This document shows positions 39,298 through 48,402 of a DNA stretch of 64,000 nucleotides, piece after piece. The position numbers were made by a program, and so were the translations under genes. This DNA is from Anatilimnocola aggregata (lineage in GTDB: Bacteria > Planctomycetota > Planctomycetia > Pirellulales > Pirellulaceae), in contig NZ_CP036274.1 in the NCBI RefSeq assembly GCF_007747655.1, positions 3,720,001 to 3,784,000 on the forward strand, written 5' to 3'. The notes below the pieces were generated by a model. It saw only the letters and a list, made by a program, of their open reading frames with translations, had not been told where the DNA came from and ran no database searches. How positions within the stretch are numbered: the stretch's first letter is position 1; each line of letters begins with the position of its first letter.

Positions 39298-39524
39298 CGT
39301 AACCGCTGACGCTCGTACGACCAGGGTCGGCGTTGGTTTTCGGGCTGGCTGGTCGCCGTTAACCGTTGCAGCCTATCTAAACGCTTCTTCCACCAGGTTG
39401 CCAAACAGCCGATTAAATTATGACGACTTAGTGATTTATTGTCAAGTAACTGGCGATCATATTTTGCTGCTGTTTTGGTCCGGACGGTCCTCGCCTCTTT
39501 CAATAATTCGTAATACTCGCGTGC
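39298..39524. other. non-coding remainder between WD40 gene and folD
   Basis: No gene is supported here. The segment has no obvious hairpin with a T-run for either of the convergent flanking genes. Confidence 0.4.
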
Positions 39525-40403
39525 TTAAGTCAACTGCAGCCGGGCAGCGGTCAGCGTATTGAGCATCAGCATGACGACGGTGAGTGGCCCCACCCCGCGC
39601 GGCACCGGTGTGATGGCGCTGGCGATTTCACGGACGGCTTCGTAATCCACGTCGCCGCAGAGACCCGTTTCAGTGCGATTGATACCGACATCGATCACCA
39701 CTGCACCGGGCTTGACCATATCGGCCTTGATGAACTTGGGAATGCCGATCGCGGCCACCAGCACATCGGCGGTGCGGGTGATAGCTGCCAGATCGCTCGT
39801 ACGGCTATGGCAAACGGTTACAGTCCCATTGCAGCAATTGGGGCCAACGGGTGAATCTTTGGCAGCGAGCAACGTGGCGACGGGCTTGCCGACAATGTCG
39901 CTACGGCCGACGACCACGCACTGCTTGCCGGCGACAGAGATTCCACTTCGATCCAAAATCTGCAGCACCCCGTGCGGCGTACAGGGAAGAAAGCGTGGCC
40001 GTCCCTGAACAAGCAGCCCGACATTTTCAGGATGAAAACAATCGACGTCCTTGAGCGGATGAACCGCATCCAGAATCTTGGCCGACCGAATCTGCGGCGG
40101 CAGGGGAAGCTGGACCAAAATGCCGTTGATGTCTTCATCGGCATTCAATTTGGCAATCAGTTCGAGCAATTCCTCTTCGCCAGTTTCGGCGGGCAAGCGG
40201 TGCATCTTGCTTTCGATGCCGACCCGATCGCAGGCCAGGCGCTTGTTGCGCACGTACACGGCGCTCGCAGGATCATCGCCCACGAGGACCGCGGCCAGCG
40301 TGGGGCCGTCGCCATTGTTTTGAATGAAGTCGGCGACTTCCTCCGCCAATTCGATCTCGATTTGCGAAGCGATGGCCTTGCCATCCAGAACCGTACCGGC
40401 CAC
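39525..40403 (-). CDS. folD: bifunctional methylenetetrahydrofolate dehydrogenase/cyclohydrolase FolD
   Basis: A GTG start at 40403, with AAGGA eight bases upstream, gives 292 residues beginning (M)AGTVLDGKAIASQIEIELA, the usual FolD N-terminus; the longest ORF adds 52 non-homologous residues. Landmarks are YVRNKRLACDRVGI with the catalytic Lys, GILVQLPLP, DVDCFHPENVGLL, VVGRSDIVGKPVATLL for NADP binding, and TPVPRGVGPLTVVMLMLNT. The enzyme interconverts 5,10-methylene- and 10-formyl-tetrahydrofolate in the cytoplasm. It is divergent from the PP-loop gene. Confidence 0.95.
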   Translation of the reverse strand: MAGTVLDGKAIASQIEIELAEEVADFIQNNGDGPTLAAVLVGDDPASAVYVRNKRLACDRVGIESKMHRLPAETGEEELLELIAKLNADEDINGILVQLPLPPQIRSAKILDAVHPLKDVDCFHPENVGLLVQGRPRFLPCTPHGVLQILDRSGISVAGKQCVVVGRSDIVGKPVATLLAAKDSPVGPNCCNGTVTVCHSRTSDLAAITRTADVLVAAIGIPKFIKADMVKPGAVVIDVGINRTETGLCGDVDYEAVREIASAITPVPRGVGPLTVVMLMLNTLTAARLQLT

Positions 40404-40567
40404 GCGTGAATTCCTTCGAAGGTTTGCAGAATCTGGTTGAACTAGCGCAGGCCTATTGTACGGATCATCGTCCGGGGCTGGTAGGCTTGCCCGCTCGTCG
40501 CCCGTTCGTCGAGGCGATAAGTTGAGAACCGTTGAATTCTTAACCGTTCTGGATACCAACCCGCCTC

Positions 40568-41554
40568 ATGCGTTGCCTGGCTCTGTTTACCGGTGGTCTC
40601 GATTCGCAAATCGCCGTGCGGATGATGCAGCGACAAGCGATTGAAGTGATTGGCGTTCACATCCGCACGCCGTTCACTCCGCCGGCGAACGATGCGCGCG
40701 TGGCAGCGGAACGGGTGGGAATCGAGTTGCGAGAAATTGAGTGGTTGACAGACTATCTCAACTTGCTTCGGCGTCCGCTGTTTGGCTTTGCGCAGGAAAT
40801 GGCGCCGTGTCTCGATTGCCGCATCGGTATGCTTCAGCGCGCTCAGCAACAACTGGAGTCGCTCGCTGCGTCATTCCTCATTTCCGGCGAAGTGGTTGGT
40901 CAGCGCCCAAGCAGCTTGCGCTCGCGCGATCTGGAGTCGATTGCCGTGCATGGCGGTGTCGACGATTTGTTGCTGCGGCCCCTCTCAGCCCAGTTATTAC
41001 CGCCGACATTGCCCGAACGGAATGGTTGGGTCGACCGCACGCAGCTGCATGGCTGGCATGGCCGCGGGCGGAGAGAGCAACTGCTACTCGCGCGCGAGTG
41101 GAATCTCGTCAGCGAGCGCGAACAACAGAACAGTTGCCTGTTGCTCGAGCCGACCTACGCCGGTCGACTGCGCTTCTTATTGAAGCAGTCGTCGAATCCT
41201 CCGCTTTGGCACCTCGCCACGCTCAAGTTCGGTCGGCACTTTGGACTTGAAAACCGGGCACACATTGTCGTTGCCAAAAACGCCGATGAGGGCCGCGAAC
41301 TAACGACTCTGTTCGACGCCAACGTGGCCACTGCAAATGTCGCCTTGTTGCAACCGTTGAACTTTCGAGGCCCACTAGCACTGCTGATTGGCAACATTGA
41401 CGATGGCACACTGCAAGCAGCGGCCACTCTGGTGGCCCGTTATGGGAAAGACGTGCTGCCAGAGGAGTCAACGATTTCTGTGCGCGGAACAGTCGATCGA
41501 CACGTGACAGTTCCCTGTGCTCAGCCCGACCAGGTTGTTGCACCTTGGCACTGA
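40568..41554 (+). CDS. PP-loop ATPase with NFACT-R-like C-terminus, putative thiouridylase
   Basis: The 328-residue product begins MRCLALFTGGLDSQIAVRMM, a PP-loop (xGGxDS) like that of MnmA and ThiI. PCLDCRIGML supplies a CxxC pair like the region holding the first catalytic Cys of MnmA. The C-terminal third has LKFGRHFGLENRAHIVVAKN, which resembles the NFACT-R domain found in a group of thiouridylase-like proteins. The likely role is adenylation of a nucleotide, perhaps tRNA thiolation, but this is inferred. It is too short to be a standard MnmA, which is about 360-380 residues and lacks NFACT-R. Confidence 0.75.
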   Translation: MRCLALFTGGLDSQIAVRMMQRQAIEVIGVHIRTPFTPPANDARVAAERVGIELREIEWLTDYLNLLRRPLFGFAQEMAPCLDCRIGMLQRAQQQLESLAASFLISGEVVGQRPSSLRSRDLESIAVHGGVDDLLLRPLSAQLLPPTLPERNGWVDRTQLHGWHGRGRREQLLLAREWNLVSEREQQNSCLLLEPTYAGRLRFLLKQSSNPPLWHLATLKFGRHFGLENRAHIVVAKNADEGRELTTLFDANVATANVALLQPLNFRGPLALLIGNIDDGTLQAAATLVARYGKDVLPEESTISVRGTVDRHVTVPCAQPDQVVAPWH

Positions 41555-41729
41555 AGCGCTAACGGTGAGGTCCGTTTGTAGTGATTAGGGCAAACGTGAC
41601 GTCCTGGTTCGACACCAACTCTCGTCTTCCACTTCTCGGCAGCCCGTTCAGGCAGGTGGATGTCGTAGGTTTCTATGTTCTGAGAAGATCGTCGCGCTTG
41701 GTTCGAGCACCGTCAGTGGGAATCTTGTT

Positions 41730-42923
41730 ATGGGCCTCTGGCTGCCAACATTTGGTCGGTCCCTTTCCACCGTAACGGCAGCAGAACCGCTCGCTTTGCC
41801 GCGCGGCCATATTCCCGCGCTGGATGGGATTCGCGGCCTCGCGATTCTGTTGGTAACGGCCTATCGCTTCGCTGGTCCGCACGATGCGGAAACGCCCGAT
41901 TGGATCATGCCGCTCATTAACTTCGGCAATCGGGGTGTCGATCTGTTTTTCGTGCTCTCGGGGTTCCTGATCACCGGCATTCTCTTCGAGGGGAAGGGAT
42001 CGGACGGCTACTTCCGCAACTTCTACGCCCGCCGCACACTGCGGATTTTTCCGCTCTACTACATCACGCTGCTGATTGTGCTCCTGGGTTTGCCGCTGGT
42101 CGGCATCGGGACCAGTTGGTTAAAAATGACCGATAGCGATAGCAACTCGCTGTGGATCTATGGCAGCAATGTCTTGATGAGCTACCGTGGCCAGTGGCAG
42201 TTTGGCGGACTGAATCACTTCTGGTCCCTCTGTGTCGAAGAACATTTCTACCTCGTTTGGCCGCTGGTCATTTTTGCCTGCTCGCGCACGACGGCGATGC
42301 GCGTTTGCGTAATTACGATCGTCGCCTCGGCTGGTTCGCGCTTGGCCTGGTTAGCGCTCGGTGGCAATAACGTTGCAGCGGAAGTCTTCACTCTGTTTCG
42401 ACTCGATGCCCTGTGCGCTGGAGCTTGGATCGCGCTGGCGGCTCGTGGTCCGGGTGGCCTCGGCGCTTTGTTGCCATGGGCCAGGGGCACATTTGTTATT
42501 TGTGGCTTGCTCTTACTGCCACTCGTGGTACTGGGCGCGCGATTGCTCACCATTCCCACGACCATGTTTGCGTTCTTCTTCTCGTCCTTCATTCTGTTGG
42601 CAGTGGCCTCGGCCAAACAGGGTTGGTTGTCGTTCTTAGGAAAATCGCAGCTGCTCCTCTGGCTGGGGCGCTATAGCTACGGCATGTACGTCTATCAAAA
42701 CCTGCTGTTGTATGGCCTGGCCGGCGTTTTCACTGCCGAGACCATTCAACAAGTTACTGGCTCGGACCTGGTTGGCCGGCTGGGCTTCATGCTGGTGATG
42801 TCGCTCTTGACGTGTGGTTTGGCCTGGCTCAGTTGGCATGCCTATGAAAAGCGCTGGCTAGCCTGGAAGCATCTGTTCGAAGCCAAACGCCCCTCAACTG
42901 CTCGCACTGCGGTAGCCACGTAA
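41730..42923 (+). CDS. acyltransferase family 3 membrane protein
   Basis: The 397-residue protein has about ten membrane segments and the start ALDGIRGLAILLVTAYRFAG of the acyltransferase-3 family (OafA/NodX type), then GVDLFFVLSGFLITGILFEG and FYARRTLRIFPLYY. These enzymes O-acylate sugars of the cell surface. The first helix usually ends with a conserved His (yHF); here the position reads YRF. Its last 30 bases overlap the convergent ABC permease gene. It has no neighbour that points to a particular glycan. Confidence 0.85.
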   Translation: MGLWLPTFGRSLSTVTAAEPLALPRGHIPALDGIRGLAILLVTAYRFAGPHDAETPDWIMPLINFGNRGVDLFFVLSGFLITGILFEGKGSDGYFRNFYARRTLRIFPLYYITLLIVLLGLPLVGIGTSWLKMTDSDSNSLWIYGSNVLMSYRGQWQFGGLNHFWSLCVEEHFYLVWPLVIFACSRTTAMRVCVITIVASAGSRLAWLALGGNNVAAEVFTLFRLDALCAGAWIALAARGPGGLGALLPWARGTFVICGLLLLPLVVLGARLLTIPTTMFAFFFSSFILLAVASAKQGWLSFLGKSQLLLWLGRYSYGMYVYQNLLLYGLAGVFTAETIQQVTGSDLVGRLGFMLVMSLLTCGLAWLSWHAYEKRWLAWKHLFEAKRPSTARTAVAT

Positions 42924-43775
42924 GGCCTGCTGAAACAACCAGCGAGAAAACACGAGGCAAACGATCGTCGCGATCTGGCAATACAAGGCCAGTTGCATAG
43001 TACTACGAAAGTCCGCAGCTACTGGCCAGGCGATGACTCGTGCCGGGACGTTCACGACCAATAGAATCGGCAACGCGAACGTGAAGATCCAGCGGAGGGG
43101 CTGTCCCCAAAAACCGTCGTAGATCTCCATGGGATAGCGCGAAAAGTTGGTGATGTAAAACCAGAAGTCGTACAGCGACCGATTCTGACCGAGCCAAATA
43201 CTGGTCGCTGCCAGGCTGATCATCACGCTGTACATGATCGCCACGCCACACACGACGTAGTAGGCATAGACCAGCAGCCAGAGTGGGTTGAACACCAGCG
43301 GCGAGTCTGGTTGCTGAGTAAGTCGCCACAAACTGAAGCCCAGCAGCAGCAAGCCGGCAACAAAGTTCGAAAGTCCCGCCCACTCGATCTTGCGGAGCGA
43401 AATCAGGAACTGCGTATCGATTGGCTTGAGCAATGCAAAGTCCAAGCCGCCGGTGCGAATCAATTCGCTGAGCTCTTCGCAATTCGGCATAAAGAACGAC
43501 TGCACCAGGCTGTTGACGATCATCGTCGTCGACAAAAAGGCGAAGAACTCGTACTGATTCCAGCCCGAGATTTCTGCCGTGTAGCGAAAGATGAGCAAAT
43601 AAAAGCCCAGGTTCATTGCCATCCACGTGACCGAAGTGACGCACTCGATCAAAAAGTTAGCGCGGAACATCATCGCGCGAATCAGGCTATTGCGCGCGAA
43701 CGTCAGGAACACTTGCCAGTAAGAAGGATGCTTCGAAGCGATGGCAGGCGCGAGTAAGTTTGGGTTGGAGTCCAT
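42894..43775 (-). CDS. ABC-2 type transporter permease, second of a pair
   Basis: This 293-residue protein has six predicted membrane segments and belongs to the ABC-2 membrane family by layout and by segments such as MRANFLIE-type FRANFLIECVTSVTWMAMNL and SELIRTGGLDFALLKPIDTQ. The RTGGLDFxLLKP stretch is typical of the daunorubicin-exporter-like permeases. It starts two bases after the stop of the homologous permease upstream, so they surely act together. No ATP-binding subunit gene is adjacent. Substrate is unknown. Confidence 0.85.
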   Translation of the reverse strand: MDSNPNLLAPAIASKHPSYWQVFLTFARNSLIRAMMFRANFLIECVTSVTWMAMNLGFYLLIFRYTAEISGWNQYEFFAFLSTTMIVNSLVQSFFMPNCEELSELIRTGGLDFALLKPIDTQFLISLRKIEWAGLSNFVAGLLLLGFSLWRLTQQPDSPLVFNPLWLLVYAYYVVCGVAIMYSVMISLAATSIWLGQNRSLYDFWFYITNFSRYPMEIYDGFWGQPLRWIFTFALPILLVVNVPARVIAWPVAADFRSTMQLALYCQIATIVCLVFSRWLFQQALRGYRSASS

Positions 43776-43777
43776 GG

Positions 43778-44593
43778 TTAACCCCCGTACGCGCTATAAC
43801 GGCGCACGCCACGTGCCCACAGCACGCGGGCCAGCACAGCGAAAAACAAAACCCAGGCGATCTCGATGAGCAGCCCCCAGGCCAATTCCCAGCCTCTCAC
43901 TTTTCCCAGCCAGACCGCTGCCGGAAAATAAGCCAAATACTGCAGCGGCAAGAAGCGAACGATGCTTTCCCACGGTTCGCTCAACATGTCGATGGGGAAC
44001 ATATGCCCGGAAAGGAAAAAGCTGAAGAGCATGTAGACGAACAGCATCGAACTGACTTCAAGCATCCAGAAGCCCACGAGCCCCAGGCACGCCTCGAGGA
44101 AGTAACCCAGCATGAAGCCGAGGATCAGCGATAGCGCAAAGGCCCCGATTGTCGTCAAATCGGGCCAAGCCGGAAAATAGTTGCGGCAGAGAAAAAAGAC
44201 CAGCGCGAATGGACCCGTCGCCACCGAATAGTAGGCCAGCTTGTGTGCCACTCGGCTAACCAACTGAAACCCGAGGGGATCGATGGGTTGGATCAGGAAT
44301 TTTTTGATCTCGCCTGTACGAATCTGACCGGCAATTTGCGACGACAGGCCGGGCATACTCGAAAAGGCCCGCGCGACCATGGTCAGCAGATAGTAGGCGA
44401 CAAATTCCTCGTAGGAATAGCCCGCGATTTTGCCATCTCCCAGATTCTGGAAGATGGCGTACCATAAAAAAACCTGCGTAACGATCGGCAAGAACCGCAT
44501 CAGCGTACCGAGCGCGAAATCGCCGCGGTAAACCAATCGTTCCTGCAGCGAGATTCGCAGGATCATCCACCAGGTGCCGAACGCTGCATTCAC
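43778..44593 (-). CDS. ABC-2 type transporter permease, first of a pair
   Basis: The 271-residue protein, read from a GTG at 44593, has six predicted membrane segments and the family segment [20 protein letters not shown], parallel to the motif in the next gene. Other segments include [20 protein letters not shown]. It is the first of two overlapping-spaced permease genes that would form a heterodimer. The gene before it is a secreted protein in its own unit, so the ATPase must be encoded elsewhere. Confidence 0.85.
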   Translation of the reverse strand: MNAAFGTWWMILRISLQERLVYRGDFALGTLMRFLPIVTQVFLWYAIFQNLGDGKIAGYSYEEFVAYYLLTMVARAFSSMPGLSSQIAGQIRTGEIKKFLIQPIDPLGFQLVSRVAHKLAYYSVATGPFALVFFLCRNYFPAWPDLTTIGAFALSLILGFMLGYFLEACLGLVGFWMLEVSSMLFVYMLFSFFLSGHMFPIDMLSEPWESIVRFLPLQYLAYFPAAVWLGKVRGWELAWGLLIEIAWVLFFAVLARVLWARGVRRYSAYGG

Positions 44594-44668
44594 AGGGGAA
44601 AGTTTCTTCTCGTTTTCTCAAGCGGTCTGCAGGCGGGGACAAAGCAAATATCGTTCAGCCTCGCAGGA

Positions 44669-45364
44669 CTATTTCTTCTCGACCTTCACGCCACGGAGTT
44701 CGAGATTATCGTAGTCGGCAGTGTCATCAAAGGTACCGACGCCGATTTGTCCCCACGCAAACGTTTTGTCCTTGGCGGTCATGACTGGTTTGTTCATGTC
44801 GTCAAAATAGATCTCGATTGTGCCATCGGCAACCTTGCGCACGACTTTCACGTCGTGCCAGCGCTCCTCCCAATTCGTGCCGGGAGTCGTGGTGAGCGAA
44901 ATCTTCGCCCGCGCCGAGTCGTTGACGATGAAGATTTGATTGGCGCGATCGTCACCCTGCTTGCCGAGGTGGACATAGTAGAAGTGGCTTGGGTCTTGAT
45001 AGCCAAACACCAGGCAGGCATCGCGATGGCCGTAATCGACGTGCGTGCTCTGAACTTTGGTTTTCAGTTCGAAGTCGCCGACGACCACATCCTTAAGGAT
45101 CGCAATGTTCGTGGGACTGCGGTGCGGCGGCTTGTACTTTGTCTTCTTCTCGTGCTGGCTAAAGACTTGCCCTTGGTCGGTCTTTTTGACCTTCCACTGG
45201 GCAGGATCCATCGGCTGCCAGTTGTCGGCACCTTTCTCGAAGTCTTCGGTGTAAACCACCGGCAATTGGTCCGCAGCAGTTACCGCGGATGTCGAAAGCA
45301 GGCTGCCTAGGCCGAGAACGACGCCGCCAATTGCCCAACAGAGAGAGTGAATCATCCGACGCAT
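44669..45364 (-). CDS. secreted LamG-like/DUF1080-type protein
   Basis: The ATG at 45364, with GGAG eight bases upstream, gives 231 residues with a signal peptide (MRRMIHSLCWAIGGVVLGLG). The mature part (VYTEDFEKGADNWQPMDPAQ, FELKTKVQSTHVDYGHRDAC, WHDVKVVRKVADGTIEIYFD) is a jelly-roll of the concanavalin type, as in DUF1080 and LamG proteins that bind or cleave glycans. No catalytic pair can be assigned. It is divergent from the DUF971 gene. Confidence 0.75.
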   Translation of the reverse strand: MRRMIHSLCWAIGGVVLGLGSLLSTSAVTAADQLPVVYTEDFEKGADNWQPMDPAQWKVKKTDQGQVFSQHEKKTKYKPPHRSPTNIAILKDVVVGDFELKTKVQSTHVDYGHRDACLVFGYQDPSHFYYVHLGKQGDDRANQIFIVNDSARAKISLTTTPGTNWEERWHDVKVVRKVADGTIEIYFDDMNKPVMTAKDKTFAWGQIGVGTFDDTADYDNLELRGVKVEKK

Positions 45365-45463
45365 GGAGTTTGCTCCGCCAGTGAAAACATGAGTTAAGTT
45401 AGCCTGCTTATAATACTGCGAGCCCCTTCGCGTTACCATTCCCATCACTGCCACTGGACTGAC

Positions 45464-45787
45464 ATGTCTGCCGATTTTGCCACGATTCCACCACAAAGCG
45501 TCCGCCGCGATCACAGTGCGGGCGTTCTCCATATTGCCTGGCACGACGGCCTGGCAGCAGCGGTGAAGTATCCGCTAGTGCGTGTCGCCTGCAGTTGTGC
45601 GCGTTGCGTGGATGAGGTTACCGGCAAGCGGCTGATCGACATTACCGATATCGATCCGCTGGTCATCGCGCAGGAACTGCAAGGAGTCGGTTCGTATGCC
45701 ATTCGCATTCAATGGAGCGATGGCCACAATACGGGGTTGTACACCTGGCCCCAACTCCGGGCGCTCAGTGAAAGTTCCGTGGCTTAG
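45464..45787 (+). CDS. DUF971 protein
   Basis: The 107-residue product matches DUF971, the domain also found at the N-terminus of gamma-butyrobetaine hydroxylase: LHIAWHDGLAAAVKY, a Cys cluster CSCARC, and YAIRIQWSDGHNTGLYTW near the C-terminus. Stand-alone forms are common in bacteria and their role is unclear. Its stop overlaps the end of the convergent alcohol dehydrogenase gene by four bases. Confidence 0.85.
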   Translation: MSADFATIPPQSVRRDHSAGVLHIAWHDGLAAAVKYPLVRVACSCARCVDEVTGKRLIDITDIDPLVIAQELQGVGSYAIRIQWSDGHNTGLYTWPQLRALSESSVA

Positions 45788-46860
45788 GGCTTTATGCCGA
45801 TGCGAATTGCTTGCGGATTGCGGGCTTGTTCAAAAGCCTCTGTGACTGCGGTCAGCGGGCACCAGGCCTCGACCAACCCGGCAAAGGGATAGTGTCGATG
45901 ATGCTGACTCAGGAACTCGACGGCAGCGATCAAGTGCTCCGGCCCGTAATTATGCACGCCGGAGATCGTCAGGTTTCTGCGCACCATTTGCTCGAGCGGA
46001 AGACTGAACGGCGCGCCGGGAAACACTGCCCCGACTAGCACGAAGCGCCCTCCCATCCGCACCAATGGCCAGGCGTTTTCGAACGCAGCTGTCGCGCCAG
46101 TGAACTCGAGCACCAGGTCGAAGCCGTGTCCGTTGGAGACCTCTTTGGCGATGGCAGGAAGTTCATTCGGTGCCACACTGTGGGTCGCGCCAAAGGCCTT
46201 CGCTCGCTCGCGGCGATCGACATGCATATCGACGCACACAACTGCCGATGCCCCTCGTGCATGGCACATGGCGGCTGCGGTCAGACCGAGCATGCCAGCG
46301 CCGAGAACGCAGACAGTGCGTTCACACACCTCGCCCGCCGAGGCAAGCGCTGCGGCCACCGTTGCGGTTGCGCAACTGGCTGGGCAGGCAACTTCGAGAG
46401 GGAGTTCATTCGGCAAACGTATGATTGAGGTGCCAGCTACGAGCAAGACGTGCTCGGCAAGACCGCCCAGCAATTCACGACCCGGGCGCAACGGCTCATG
46501 CCCATACTTCACGCTCTGGAGGCATTTCTGGGCGAGCCCGCGGAGGCAATAAAAGCACTCGCCGCAACTGGCGACGATGGCCCAGGTCACTCGGTCGCCA
46601 ACTCTCAAGGGCTGGCCGGCAATATCGAGGCGAGACTTATTCTTACCGAAGGCGACGATCTCGCCAACAATTTCATGTCCCAGCACCGTCGGTACCGGCA
46701 CTTTGCGATGCCCTTCATAGCTGTGCAAATCGCTGCCGCAAAGCGTGCAGCCCAACACCCGCGCGAGTGTTTCACCAGCCTGCAGTGTTGGCAATGGCAG
46801 TTGGCTTAGTTCCACTTCGCGGGGTGTGCCATGAAAGAGTGCGGCCCGGGACTGAATCAC
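45784..46860 (-). CDS. zinc-dependent alcohol dehydrogenase of a phosphonate-catabolism type
   Basis: A GTG start at 46860 is supported by GAGGTGAGAAC directly upstream. The 358-residue protein is a medium-chain dehydrogenase: GCTLCGSDLHSYEG with the catalytic-zinc Cys, GHEIVGEIVAFG, four structural-zinc Cys in CGECFYCLRGLAQKC, and VLGAGMLGLTAAAMCHARGA for NAD binding. It resembles the dehydrogenases named HpnZ that recur in phosphonate operons. Its ribosome-binding site overlaps the stop of the transporter gene, so the two are translationally coupled. It might oxidise 2-hydroxyethylphosphonate or reduce phosphonoacetaldehyde; neither is shown. Confidence 0.85.
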   Translation of the reverse strand: MIQSRAALFHGTPREVELSQLPLPTLQAGETLARVLGCTLCGSDLHSYEGHRKVPVPTVLGHEIVGEIVAFGKNKSRLDIAGQPLRVGDRVTWAIVASCGECFYCLRGLAQKCLQSVKYGHEPLRPGRELLGGLAEHVLLVAGTSIIRLPNELPLEVACPASCATATVAAALASAGEVCERTVCVLGAGMLGLTAAAMCHARGASAVVCVDMHVDRRERAKAFGATHSVAPNELPAIAKEVSNGHGFDLVLEFTGATAAFENAWPLVRMGGRFVLVGAVFPGAPFSLPLEQMVRRNLTISGVHNYGPEHLIAAVEFLSQHHRHYPFAGLVEAWCPLTAVTEAFEQARNPQAIRIGIKP

Positions 46861-46864
46861 GTTC

Positions 46865-48220
46865 TCACCTCGTCACCTCGGCAGCAACTACTAATTTCGG
46901 CTCGCGAACTCGGTCGCTGAAGTATCGCCAACTTCCTGCCAGGCAGCAGAGCGCGAGGCCAGTCGCGATCCAACAGACCAGCAGAAAAAAATTGAGAAAG
47001 GAACCTTCAATGTTCAGCAAGTTCTTGCCCAGCAGCACGCCCACCACACCGAGATAGCCGATGGAGTCCGCAACATACATCAGGAAACCCAAGTTGCCTC
47101 GTTCGCGAGTCATGGCGAGAAACCGCTCGAACACCTTAGTGTGTACGGCGACATACGGCAGGTACAGCCCCAGTCCGATCAGCACCATCAAAGTAAAGCC
47201 GTCAATCATCGCCGCCTGTCGACACAGGAGCGCCACGAGGATTAGTCCTAGCCCTGCGCCACAAATGCCGAGCGAGATAAAAAATGCTCGGCGACTATCA
47301 CGGACAAAAACGGCCGATCCATTGGCCAGCAAGACGCCAAGTGCCACACAGTATTCCGATTGGCTGTAGATCGCTGGTACCGCCTTCTTGCCGAGCAGAT
47401 CAAGCCATAACTCGGGTGCAAAATCACTACGGATGCTCCGCAAGATAGAAATAAGCAAGTACAAGATCACGAGCAGCGTGAGCCCGAACATATAGCGGAA
47501 ATAGAGTTGCCAACGGTCGTTGCTCGACATCGTCACCCGCGCAGCGCGCTCGGCGATGTCTCGCTGGTTCGGTGGGGGGATCATCGCCAGCATCGCGACA
47601 AAGATCACCAGTGGCACCACAAAGAGCAGCCCGGCAACACTCGGCATCCACGGTTCAGGCACCTTCTGAATCAACAGCCAGGCCCCCACCGATTTGGTCA
47701 TCCCATCTGCCAAAATGAAGCTGGTACACAGTCCGGCCGTTAACGCCTCGGTCGATCTTCGGCCTTCCAAGAATCCCAGCACGAGTCCAAACACCATGCC
47801 CAGTGAGAGTCCGTTCAAGAACAGGCTGCCGACGTTCCAAGGGCTTGGGAGCAGTCCAAAGAGTACCAGCGCGAATTGGGCGATCATCACGAGAAGCAGA
47901 ATGCCGCCGGCACGACGATGCGGTGGCATCTCGGCGATGACTTTGATGCCAATAAACTTCGACAGCATATAACCAAGCGTTTGCGAGATGACGAGCGCAG
48001 TCTTGAGTGTGACCCCAGCCACCATCGCATCTTCAAATGTTGCTGCGGTGAACGGCTTGCGGAACGCATACATGCAGAAGTAAGTGCCAAACGCCGCCAC
48101 GACCGACCATATTTGCCAAAACCAATCTGGCATATTCGTGCGAGAACCGCTCAGCGGCGCGACGCCTGCGACCGAAGCATCAGCGGGAGTAATTTTGAGA
48201 TCGCGGTCCACGGCAGTCAT
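46865..48220 (-). CDS. DUF5690 major-facilitator transporter
   Basis: I use the ATG at 48220 (MTAVDRDLKITPADASVAGV), giving 451 residues with about twelve membrane segments. The segment YFCMYAFRKPFTAATF resembles the first helix of organophosphate antiporters of the GlpT type, as noted for DUF5690 proteins. It is the first gene of the arm that also encodes the alcohol dehydrogenase, and is divergent from the degradation genes, so import of a phosphonate is a reasonable guess. The substrate is inferred from context only. Confidence 0.8.
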   Translation of the reverse strand: MTAVDRDLKITPADASVAGVAPLSGSRTNMPDWFWQIWSVVAAFGTYFCMYAFRKPFTAATFEDAMVAGVTLKTALVISQTLGYMLSKFIGIKVIAEMPPHRRAGGILLLVMIAQFALVLFGLLPSPWNVGSLFLNGLSLGMVFGLVLGFLEGRRSTEALTAGLCTSFILADGMTKSVGAWLLIQKVPEPWMPSVAGLLFVVPLVIFVAMLAMIPPPNQRDIAERAARVTMSSNDRWQLYFRYMFGLTLLVILYLLISILRSIRSDFAPELWLDLLGKKAVPAIYSQSEYCVALGVLLANGSAVFVRDSRRAFFISLGICGAGLGLILVALLCRQAAMIDGFTLMVLIGLGLYLPYVAVHTKVFERFLAMTRERGNLGFLMYVADSIGYLGVVGVLLGKNLLNIEGSFLNFFLLVCWIATGLALCCLAGSWRYFSDRVREPKLVVAAEVTR

Positions 48221-48402
48221 AGCGAGCAAATCGAATGGGCAAAGACGCGTTTACTATACAGTCCGCCATCACAGCCTGTGTTTAGATTTCGTGAATCTGG
48301 CTGCCGACCCTGCTCAACGTTAGGTTCAGACGTTACGATGCGAAGCGAATAACTTAGGAATCTGGTGAAACCTCCGAGCCGCCCTTAACAGCGCTGCCTG
48401 CT
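48221..48402. promoter_or_regulatory. divergent promoter region of the phosphonate locus
   Basis: The 182 bases between the transporter and HD-oxygenase starts must contain the promoters of both arms. No regulator gene is nearby, and I could not fix -35/-10 boxes or a Pho box by eye. Confidence 0.5.
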
